Shown: positions 16,320-24,019 of the stretch, piece by piece
Numbering within the stretch: position 1 is the first letter of the stretch
Layout: every line of letters starts with the position of its first letter
Source of the DNA: an uncultured Bacteroidota bacterium
GTDB lineage: Bacteria; Bacteroidota; Bacteroidia; Chitinophagales; Chitinophagaceae
Direction: 5' to 3'
Length of the DNA: 64,000 nucleotides
NCBI GenBank assembly: GCA_937928385.1
Contig: CALEZD010000001.1
Span: 27,916-91,915 of the forward strand
Translations under genes and position numbers: made by a program
The notes under the pieces: model-generated
Database searches by the model: none
The model's input: only the letters and a program-made list of their open reading frames with translations
What the model was told of the DNA's origin: nothing

Positions 16320-19094
16320 ATGAAAAACCACCTGCTGTCCATATTAATCCTGATATGCCTGTGCATGCTTACCATAACAGCACTTGCCCAATCTGTAAAC
16401 CATGTACCCAACTGTAGTTTCGAGCAATACACCCAATGCCCAACCGGAATCTCTCAGGTTAACCGATGTGCGGGGTGGCGACAATACACAACCGCAACAC
16501 CAGATTATTTCCATTCATGCGGATATGGCGTGCCTAACAATCTTGGAGGGCATCAACAACCTGCCCATGGACAAGCTTATGTAGGTGGATATCAATACTA
16601 CAGAAATCACCCTAATATTTATAAAGAATATGTGGCCACTGCAATTACACCTTTACAACCGGGAATGACTTATGAAGTTTCTATGTCTGTTTCACTTGGA
16701 AATAATTCTAAGTATGGGACAAACGACCTGGGAGTTTACTTCTATGATTCCGGGCAATTCACTGTGAGCTCATTAAATGTACTGAATGTCACTCCTCAAG
16801 TATCATATTCCAATTACGGACCAATAATGGATACCACCAACTGGGTGCGCTTAACCAAGACATTTGTCGCTGATTCTGCTTATGATAATATCGTAATAGG
16901 AGGGTTTACCACGTATAGCCAACTTACATTAGACTCAATCGGAACCAACAGTCAATACGCATACTATTTTTTCGATTCTATTGTAGTTCGCGCGATTGAT
17001 TCGTTCTCTCTGACTGTAAGTGATACAATACTGTGCACGAATGACACACTACAGGTAAGTTATAAAGTACCTTCAGATAAGAACGGCAACAACACTTTTA
17101 CCGCACAGCTATCTGACAAAACAGGCAGTTTCAGCAGTCCGCTGAATATAGGCTCACTGGCATCTGATACCTCCGGCATCATTACCTGCATCATACCCGG
17201 CACTATTTCGCCCGGTACAGGATACAGGGTAAGGGTGATTGCCTCATCCCCAGCGGACACTTCAAGAAATTTAAGCCCTGTTATCAAAATAGGCAATCCC
17301 GACAGTACCAATATCAGCGTCAGCAGCAACAGCCCGCTATGCGAAGGGTTTACACTACAATTCTCCGCCAGTACTTTTGTATCCGGCACTACTTATAGCT
17401 GGACAGGGCCCAACAGTTTCAACTCTACATCACCCAATCCGTTTATCAACGGAGCTACTCCCCTGCAAAACGGAAACTATTTCGTTACTATGAAATGGTA
17501 TGGCTGCGAAGTGACTGATACCGCACAGGTAACTGTAAAACCTCTGCCCGCCAAACCTGTTGCCAACAGCAACGCTCCTTTGTGTGCAGGCGAAACACTT
17601 AATCTCACCGCTACTTCTTCAACAAGCGGAGTAACATATAGCTGGGCAGGGCCAGCGAGTTTTACTTCCTCTGTACAGAACCCATCCATCAGCAATACTA
17701 CAACCGCTATTAGCGGGGATTATATTGTAACCGCCAACCTGAACGGTTGTACCAATAAAGACACGGCCACAGTTACCGTTAATCCACAACCAGCTGCGGT
17801 GACGCTAAGTAGCACTCCTTCACCTACCGGCTGCACGGGTGATACACTCTACCTTAACTCAACGGCTTCTTCTACAGGAGTTAGTTATACATGGACAGGG
17901 CCTAACAGTTTTACAGCTAATACCCAAAATGCTTCCATACCCAATGCTACTACCGCAGCAACAGGATGGTACAAAATGACTGCAACGCTCAATAGCTGTT
18001 CTTATATGGATAGCATTTACGCCGCTATCAACCCCATACCTGCTACACCTGTAGCAACTTACAACAATCCATTGTGCATCGGCGAAACCCTGAGCCTCGC
18101 TGCAAGTACCGTCAGCGGAGCCACCTATGCATGGAACGGGCCTTCTAATTTTAGTTCCAATACACAAAACCCTTCGCGCTCTAACAGTTCTTTCAGCGAT
18201 ACAGGTACTTATACAGTTACCGCTACTGTCAGCGGCTGCACTTCGCCTGCCACTTCAGTAAGGGTGGGTATCAACCCGGTTCCTTTCGTAGTGATATTTG
18301 CTACTCCTGCTGATTCTATCTGCCAGGGTAATGCTGTGACTTTTACGGCGTTACCCAACAATGCAGGTGGCACGCCACAATACCGTTGGGTAGTCAACGG
18401 GCAGACCGCAGGTACAAACAGCACCGGTTTCACTACTTCAACCCTCAACGACCAGGATGTAGTACGCTGCGATATGACGGAAAATACCAAATGCAGCAGC
18501 CCTTATACAGACCAGAGCAATGATATAACCATGAGGGTACTGCCCTGGCTGGCACCTTCTGTTACCATATCTGCCAGCCCCAATAGGCCGCTGAACGTGG
18601 ATGAATATGTAACCTTTACCGCCACACCAACTAATGCCGGCCCCATACCCACCTACCAATGGAAGCGTAACGGGCTGGATGTGCAGGGGGCAACAGGCAG
18701 CGTGTGGAGTGCCAATACGCTTAACGATAACGACAGCATCAGTGTAGAAGTCTTCAGCAACTACAAATGCCCGCAACCCACCACGGCTTCCAGCAATGGC
18801 ATCAGGGTAAGGGTACTGACTTCCGTAAACGGGATAGGTGAGATAAAAGGGTTAATACTCTACCCCAACCCCAACAACGGGAAATTTGTACTCAAAGGAA
18901 ATGTAGCTGACAATGCCGAGTACAACATTGAAATCATCAACTCATTGGGACAGGTGGTGTATAAGGATAAGGTAATGACAGTCAACAATTCATTACTCAA
19001 GGAAATAAAGCTTGATGTTGCGGGAGGTATATACTTACTCAGGTTATCTTACCACGAGGGAAAAGCGGCTTTAATAAAATTCTGGACGCAATAA
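16320..19094 (+). CDS. Large secreted Ig-repeat protein with T9SS sorting tail, copy 1
   Basis: This 924-residue protein is predicted to be exported by Sec (signal peptide ending ITALAQ) and then through T9SS. Domains in order: an N-terminal domain of about 215 residues (PNCSFEQYTQCP, GW, TPDYFHSC), a beta domain ending GTGYRVRVIASSPADTS (near 300), four Ig-like repeats of about 80 residues each with a TYSWTGPNSF-like core and a cysteine near each end, two more Ig-like domains (PQYRWVVNGQ and PTYQWKRNGLDV), and a C-terminal type A sorting domain beginning LILYPNPNNGKFVLKG. It is likely a surface adhesin or matrix protein. Residues 330-882 match the next gene's product exactly. The sortase PorU and shuttle PorV are encoded at 31-36 kb. 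Confidence 0.88.
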   Translation: MKNHLLSILILICLCMLTITALAQSVNHVPNCSFEQYTQCPTGISQVNRCAGWRQYTTATPDYFHSCGYGVPNNLGGHQQPAHGQAYVGGYQYYRNHPNIYKEYVATAITPLQPGMTYEVSMSVSLGNNSKYGTNDLGVYFYDSGQFTVSSLNVLNVTPQVSYSNYGPIMDTTNWVRLTKTFVADSAYDNIVIGGFTTYSQLTLDSIGTNSQYAYYFFDSIVVRAIDSFSLTVSDTILCTNDTLQVSYKVPSDKNGNNTFTAQLSDKTGSFSSPLNIGSLASDTSGIITCIIPGTISPGTGYRVRVIASSPADTSRNLSPVIKIGNPDSTNISVSSNSPLCEGFTLQFSASTFVSGTTYSWTGPNSFNSTSPNPFINGATPLQNGNYFVTMKWYGCEVTDTAQVTVKPLPAKPVANSNAPLCAGETLNLTATSSTSGVTYSWAGPASFTSSVQNPSISNTTTAISGDYIVTANLNGCTNKDTATVTVNPQPAAVTLSSTPSPTGCTGDTLYLNSTASSTGVSYTWTGPNSFTANTQNASIPNATTAATGWYKMTATLNSCSYMDSIYAAINPIPATPVATYNNPLCIGETLSLAASTVSGATYAWNGPSNFSSNTQNPSRSNSSFSDTGTYTVTATVSGCTSPATSVRVGINPVPFVVIFATPADSICQGNAVTFTALPNNAGGTPQYRWVVNGQTAGTNSTGFTTSTLNDQDVVRCDMTENTKCSSPYTDQSNDITMRVLPWLAPSVTISASPNRPLNVDEYVTFTATPTNAGPIPTYQWKRNGLDVQGATGSVWSANTLNDNDSISVEVFSNYKCPQPTTASSNGIRVRVLTSVNGIGEIKGLILYPNPNNGKFVLKGNVADNAEYNIEIINSLGQVVYKDKVMTVNNSLLKEIKLDVAGGIYLLRLSYHEGKAALIKFWTQ
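17307..18964 (+). repeat. Long direct repeat, copy 1 (matches 20206-21863)
   Basis: Reading the two genes line by line at an offset of 2,899 bases, I found no mismatch over 1,658 bp, third codon positions included. Upstream there are only three mismatches back to about 17214 (at 17243, 17297 and 17306), and beyond that the genes diverge clearly. The right edge is sharp at 18964/18965. Confidence 0.93.
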
Positions 19095-19122
19095 GTGCCG
19101 TCTGCACGGTTGACCACTTATT
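19090..19122 (+). terminator. Possible hairpin after cargo gene 1
   Basis: AATAAGTG (19090-19097) pairs with CACTTATT (19115-19122), with an inner CCGT/ACGG stem and a small bulge. It includes the stop codon and is followed by a mixed pyrimidine tract, so it is a weak terminator candidate. Confidence 0.35.
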
Positions 19123-19212
19123 CTCTTATTCGTACCAGTTATAAACAAAACCAGTATTATATATACTATTGTAATGTAATGCGGTAACTTTAAATAGAAA
19201 AACGTACGAAAG

Positions 19213-21996
19213 ATGAAAAGGATACTGCCTATCGTAATATTAACGTTTCAGCTATTTACCAATTACAGCAGGGCGCAAAACCTTGTTTCTAACGGCAGTT
19301 TTGAACAATATATCAATAACTGCCCTACCAATGTATTAGTTAACACCAATTGCGTAAATTGGAGAACCTACAACACCCAGACTACTCCCGATTATTATCA
19401 TGGCTGTAATACTTCTCTGGTTCCTGCAAACTTTACAGGTTATCAGAACGCTGCCAGCGGGCTGGCATATTGCGGGTTTTTAGCGCTCCATCTCCCAAAC
19501 CCACACTTCGAATACCTGGCAGGTCAGATTCAGCCATTGCAACCCGGCTCCAGGTACGAGGTTTCTATGTCTGTAAACCTGGCCAATACTAGCACATATG
19601 CAACCAATAATATTGGTGTGTTTTTTTATGACTCGGGCCCTACCACTGTCAACGGGTTTACAACCATACTTGGTGTAACTCCTCAAATATATTACTCAAG
19701 CTATGGGACTATTACTGACACACAAAATTGGGTCAGGATTACCAAAACATTCATTGCAGATTCTGCCTATGACAATATTGTCATAGGGCCTTACAATAAT
19801 TCTTCCAATACTTTTACCACTGATACCGTTCGCCCTGTTTCAGGGTCTTATCATTATGCCTATTACCTGGTTGATTCAGTAGTCATCCGCCTGGCCGATT
19901 CTTTTTCGGTTCTCATTACCGATAGTGCAACTTGCGCTGGCGACACATTTTACGTAGGATACAAAACACCTGACAAATACAATAGCAATAACACATTCAC
20001 AGCTCAATTGTCCAATAAGTCCGGCAGTTTCAGCAATCCCGTTAATATAGGCACCCGTGCATCAGACAGTACCGGAACAATCACCTGCATCATCCCCGGC
20101 AATATTTCACCGGGTACAGGATACAGGGTAAGGGTGATTGCATCATCCCCAGCGGACACTTCAAGAAATTTAAGCCCTGTTATCAAAATAGGCAACCCCG
20201 ACAGCACCAATATCAGCGTCAGCAGCAACAGCCCGCTATGCGAAGGGTTTACACTACAATTCTCCGCCAGTACTTTTGTATCCGGCACTACTTATAGCTG
20301 GACAGGGCCCAACAGTTTCAACTCTACATCACCCAATCCGTTTATCAACGGAGCTACTCCCCTGCAAAACGGAAACTATTTCGTTACTATGAAATGGTAT
20401 GGCTGCGAAGTGACTGATACCGCACAGGTAACTGTAAAACCTCTGCCCGCCAAACCTGTTGCCAACAGCAACGCTCCTTTGTGTGCAGGCGAAACACTTA
20501 ATCTCACCGCTACTTCTTCAACAAGCGGAGTAACATATAGCTGGGCAGGGCCAGCGAGTTTTACTTCCTCTGTACAGAACCCATCCATCAGCAATACTAC
20601 AACCGCTATTAGCGGGGATTATATTGTAACCGCCAACCTGAACGGTTGTACCAATAAAGACACGGCCACAGTTACCGTTAATCCACAACCAGCTGCGGTG
20701 ACGCTAAGTAGCACTCCTTCACCTACCGGCTGCACGGGTGATACACTCTACCTTAACTCAACGGCTTCTTCTACAGGAGTTAGTTATACATGGACAGGGC
20801 CTAACAGTTTTACAGCTAATACCCAAAATGCTTCCATACCCAATGCTACTACCGCAGCAACAGGATGGTACAAAATGACTGCAACGCTCAATAGCTGTTC
20901 TTATATGGATAGCATTTACGCCGCTATCAACCCCATACCTGCTACACCTGTAGCAACTTACAACAATCCATTGTGCATCGGCGAAACCCTGAGCCTCGCT
21001 GCAAGTACCGTCAGCGGAGCCACCTATGCATGGAACGGGCCTTCTAATTTTAGTTCCAATACACAAAACCCTTCGCGCTCTAACAGTTCTTTCAGCGATA
21101 CAGGTACTTATACAGTTACCGCTACTGTCAGCGGCTGCACTTCGCCTGCCACTTCAGTAAGGGTGGGTATCAACCCGGTTCCTTTCGTAGTGATATTTGC
21201 TACTCCTGCTGATTCTATCTGCCAGGGTAATGCTGTGACTTTTACGGCGTTACCCAACAATGCAGGTGGCACGCCACAATACCGTTGGGTAGTCAACGGG
21301 CAGACCGCAGGTACAAACAGCACCGGTTTCACTACTTCAACCCTCAACGACCAGGATGTAGTACGCTGCGATATGACGGAAAATACCAAATGCAGCAGCC
21401 CTTATACAGACCAGAGCAATGATATAACCATGAGGGTACTGCCCTGGCTGGCACCTTCTGTTACCATATCTGCCAGCCCCAATAGGCCGCTGAACGTGGA
21501 TGAATATGTAACCTTTACCGCCACACCAACTAATGCCGGCCCCATACCCACCTACCAATGGAAGCGTAACGGGCTGGATGTGCAGGGGGCAACAGGCAGC
21601 GTGTGGAGTGCCAATACGCTTAACGATAACGACAGCATCAGTGTAGAAGTCTTCAGCAACTACAAATGCCCGCAACCCACCACGGCTTCCAGCAATGGCA
21701 TCAGGGTAAGGGTACTGACTTCCGTAAACGGGATAGGTGAGATAAAAGGGTTAATACTCTACCCCAACCCCAACAACGGGAAATTTGTACTCAAAGGAAA
21801 TGTAGCTGACAATGCCGAGTACAACATTGAAATCATCAACTCATTGGGACAGGTGGTGTATAAAAACAATGCCACTGCGAACAGTGGTCAATTGAATAAA
21901 GAGATACAACTCAGTAATGTAGCCAATGGTATTTACCTGTTAAGATTACATTCCGAAACAGTGACAACATCTATAAAGTTCAGGATAGGTTGGTAA
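19213..21996 (+). CDS. Large secreted Ig-repeat protein with T9SS sorting tail, copy 2
   Basis: This 927-residue paralogue of the preceding gene has the same layout: signal peptide (to NYSRAQ), N-terminal domain starting LVSNGSFEQYINNCP, four Ig-like repeats, two further Ig-like domains and a type A sorting tail. The N-terminal 330 residues are related but clearly different from copy 1, residues 332-884 are the same, and the last 43 differ again (YKNNATANSGQLNKEIQL against YKDKVMTVNNSLLKEIKL). The function is probably surface adhesion with an N-terminal domain of different specificity, which is inference. Its stop lies 2 bases from the convergent murF stop. A 118-base gap separates it from copy 1. 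Confidence 0.88.
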   Translation: MKRILPIVILTFQLFTNYSRAQNLVSNGSFEQYINNCPTNVLVNTNCVNWRTYNTQTTPDYYHGCNTSLVPANFTGYQNAASGLAYCGFLALHLPNPHFEYLAGQIQPLQPGSRYEVSMSVNLANTSTYATNNIGVFFYDSGPTTVNGFTTILGVTPQIYYSSYGTITDTQNWVRITKTFIADSAYDNIVIGPYNNSSNTFTTDTVRPVSGSYHYAYYLVDSVVIRLADSFSVLITDSATCAGDTFYVGYKTPDKYNSNNTFTAQLSNKSGSFSNPVNIGTRASDSTGTITCIIPGNISPGTGYRVRVIASSPADTSRNLSPVIKIGNPDSTNISVSSNSPLCEGFTLQFSASTFVSGTTYSWTGPNSFNSTSPNPFINGATPLQNGNYFVTMKWYGCEVTDTAQVTVKPLPAKPVANSNAPLCAGETLNLTATSSTSGVTYSWAGPASFTSSVQNPSISNTTTAISGDYIVTANLNGCTNKDTATVTVNPQPAAVTLSSTPSPTGCTGDTLYLNSTASSTGVSYTWTGPNSFTANTQNASIPNATTAATGWYKMTATLNSCSYMDSIYAAINPIPATPVATYNNPLCIGETLSLAASTVSGATYAWNGPSNFSSNTQNPSRSNSSFSDTGTYTVTATVSGCTSPATSVRVGINPVPFVVIFATPADSICQGNAVTFTALPNNAGGTPQYRWVVNGQTAGTNSTGFTTSTLNDQDVVRCDMTENTKCSSPYTDQSNDITMRVLPWLAPSVTISASPNRPLNVDEYVTFTATPTNAGPIPTYQWKRNGLDVQGATGSVWSANTLNDNDSISVEVFSNYKCPQPTTASSNGIRVRVLTSVNGIGEIKGLILYPNPNNGKFVLKGNVADNAEYNIEIINSLGQVVYKNNATANSGQLNKEIQLSNVANGIYLLRLHSETVTTSIKFRIGW
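20206..21863 (+). repeat. Long direct repeat, copy 2 (matches 17307-18964)
   Basis: Second copy of the 1,658-bp block, in frame in both genes. Recombination between the copies would remove 2,899 bp and leave one in-frame chimeric gene. Confidence 0.93.
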
Positions 21997-21998
21997 GG

Positions 21999-23285
21999 TC
22001 ACTGTAAAGCCTCCACCATTACCTCCATCCTGCTGCCGCGGGAGCCCTTTACAAGTATGGAGGCTTGTACTGGCGTGTGTGCAGCTATATAGTCTTTCGC
22101 TTCGGCTGAAGTACTAAAATGTCTGTAACCGTCTGCCAGCCCCTCAAACTCTTTGCCCACCAGTATTACGTCTTTCCAGTTGTACTGTTGTATCAATGCC
22201 ACCAGCTCTCGGTGTTCCTGTTCTTCAGCGTCACCCATTTCTTTCATACCGCCCAGCCATAGCATCTTATCGGGTAAATCTGCTTTTGCGAAATTGATGA
22301 TGGCGGCACGCATACTGGTGGGGTTGGCATTGTAAGCATCCAATATCAGTTTATTGCTGCCTGCCTGCATCCATTGGGAGCGGCTGTTATCCGGCTGGTA
22401 GGCTGCTATGGCATGCTTAATATCATCTATGGATATACTAAAGTGCAAGCCCACGGCTACAGCTACCATCACATTGGGGAAATTGTATTCACCTACCAGG
22501 TTGGTATGTATCGTAGCCTCATGCCCCGCGCTTAATACCGCAACTTTCAGAAAGACATCGTCCATCAAGGGTTTGCCTATATACTGTGCGTTGGCACTGC
22601 CATAAGTCACTTGTTGCTGTATACCCTTTGCCATGTCATACAGATAGTCCAGGTCGGCATTGCGGAATACTATGCCATTATTATCCCTGATAAAATCGTA
22701 GAGTTCGCCTTTGCCTTTACGCACCCCCTCTACACCGCCAAAGCCTTCTATATGCGCCTTGCCACAGTTGGTAATGATACCATAAGTAGGCAGGGCAATG
22801 GTACAATACGATGCTATCTCTTTTTGGTGATTAGCCCCCATTTCTATTACTGCCATTTCTGCATCCATAGGTATGCTGAGCAATGTAAGCGGTACGCCAA
22901 TATGGTTATTCAGGTTGCCCTGTGTCGCATAGGTCCTGTATTTTTGGCGGAGTACAGTTGTTACCAGTTCTTTGGTAGTAGTTTTACCATTGCTGCCTGT
23001 GATAGCGATAAAAGGAATATTAAACTGTTGCCGGTGGTATTTCGCCAATGCCTGAAGGGTGGTCAATACATCATCCACATATATACAACCATTATCCGTA
23101 GCGTATTCTATTTCATCTACCACTGCATAGGCAGCACCTGTATCAAGGGCCTGTTGGGCAAAAGCATTTCCATTGTAATTCGGGCCTTTCAACGCGAAAA
23201 ACATATCACCCCCTTTCAACTTGCGGGTATCTGTTTGTACTGAGGGGTGCTGCTTATATATCTCGTATAGTTCTGCTATTTCCAA
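21999..23285 (-). CDS. murF: UDP-MurNAc-tripeptide:D-Ala-D-Ala ligase MurF
   Basis: MurF adds D-Ala-D-Ala to the cytoplasmic peptidoglycan precursor. Visible signatures are SVQTDTRKLKGGDMFFALKG (N-terminal UDP-binding domain), the ATP loop ITGSNGKTTTKEL, GNLNNHIGVPLTLL, and VIEMGANHQKEI. No ATG exists at the 5' end. The longest frame starts at a TTG (23333) inside the terminator hairpin of the upstream gene, so TTG at 23285 (LEIAELYEIYKQHP), which matches the usual length and start of homologues, is chosen, giving 428 residues. In other Bacteroidota murF lies near gldJ and porU; here they are 8 kb apart. Confidence 0.93.
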   Translation of the reverse strand: MEIAELYEIYKQHPSVQTDTRKLKGGDMFFALKGPNYNGNAFAQQALDTGAAYAVVDEIEYATDNGCIYVDDVLTTLQALAKYHRQQFNIPFIAITGSNGKTTTKELVTTVLRQKYRTYATQGNLNNHIGVPLTLLSIPMDAEMAVIEMGANHQKEIASYCTIALPTYGIITNCGKAHIEGFGGVEGVRKGKGELYDFIRDNNGIVFRNADLDYLYDMAKGIQQQVTYGSANAQYIGKPLMDDVFLKVAVLSAGHEATIHTNLVGEYNFPNVMVAVAVGLHFSISIDDIKHAIAAYQPDNSRSQWMQAGSNKLILDAYNANPTSMRAAIINFAKADLPDKMLWLGGMKEMGDAEEQEHRELVALIQQYNWKDVILVGKEFEGLADGYRHFSTSAEAKDYIAAHTPVQASILVKGSRGSRMEVMVEALQ

Positions 23286-23317
23286 TGCCTTGTTATTTAC
23301 TATTGCGCTAAAATAAT

Positions 23318-23347
23318 AAAGAGGCTGCACCAAAATGCAGCCTCTTT
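23318..23347 (-). terminator. Hairpin terminator after the DUF6580 gene
   Basis: Perfect 12-bp arms (AAAGAGGCTGCA at 23318-23329 and its complement at 23336-23347) around a 6-base loop, followed on the minus strand by TATTATTTT. It lies between the membrane protein gene and murF. Confidence 0.75.
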
Positions 23348-23370
23348 CAATTAATATGTTGATTATCGTG

Positions 23371-23943
23371 TTAAGCTTTAACTGCTTTACCTTCCAGGGC
23401 GTTCTTCAACAATGCGTAAGCGCCAAACAGTAATCCGCTGAACACCAGGTCGCCAATAAATGTATTGAAGAAGAATGACGAACCTTCTTTTGTGTAGAAA
23501 GGCAGAGCCATCAGGTATGTAGTTATAAATCCATTCATATCCAGCCCCCAATACCCTGTAAGGAATGTACCGAAGTTAGACAGGATGAAAAACACGGCTG
23601 AACCTGCTATTGAATAACCCGCAATCCTCAAAGGTTTGTGGTTTTTCATAGTAGTACCCATAAATGTAATGATGGCCATAGCACCGTATACAAAGAACTG
23701 GGAGATGTCATAAAAGCCCTTCATAGGCGTAAACAGCTGGATATACGCATCTGATATAAACATAGCCAGCAGTGGCAGCAGGTATGCCGCTTTCTTGTTG
23801 TTGACAATAGAACCACTGAACAAACCCAACGCCGCTACCGGTGCCAGGTTGTATATAGCCAGTTCATAGTTAACAATACGAGCTGCAACAGCCATTAGTA
23901 TTAACCCGCCTGCCAGTAATATATTCGTGTAATTGCGTTTCAT
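23371..23943 (-). CDS. DUF6580-type multi-pass membrane protein
   Basis: This 190-residue inner-membrane protein has about five or six hydrophobic segments (ILLAGGLILMAVAARIV, LAPVAALGLFSGSIV, AAYLLPLLAMFISDAYIQLF and others). The spacing resembles the DUF6580 putative transport family, whose members look like substrate-binding components of ECF-type vitamin importers. No ATPase or T component is adjacent, so the function is open. It is transcribed alone, with a very good promoter (23962-23993) and its own terminator. Confidence 0.72.
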   Translation of the reverse strand: MKRNYTNILLAGGLILMAVAARIVNYELAIYNLAPVAALGLFSGSIVNNKKAAYLLPLLAMFISDAYIQLFTPMKGFYDISQFFVYGAMAIITFMGTTMKNHKPLRIAGYSIAGSAVFFILSNFGTFLTGYWGLDMNGFITTYLMALPFYTKEGSSFFFNTFIGDLVFSGLLFGAYALLKNALEGKAVKA

Positions 23944-23961
23944 TATCTATTTGATTGTCTG

Positions 23962-23993
23962 CAAATGTAAAACGTACAAACCCAAAATTCAAA
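23962..23993 (-). promoter_or_regulatory. Bacteroidota-type promoter of the DUF6580 gene
   Basis: On the minus strand TTTG (23993-23990), 20 bases, then TACATTTG (23969-23962). Both elements are perfect, and the -7 element is 18 bases from the ATG. Confidence 0.65.
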
Positions 23994-24019
23994 AACTAAT
24001 AATCACCATTTGTTAATTA

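Noticed and set aside
17859..18776. Identical minus-strand frames inside both cargo-gene repeats
   Set aside because: They are identical only because the DNA is identical; they are shadows of the cargo genes and not independent conserved genes.
16320..21996. The repeated cargo block considered as a mobile element or a CRISPR-like array
   Set aside because: The repeat lies in frame within two coding genes, has no terminal inverted repeats or transposase, and the unit is far too long for CRISPR.
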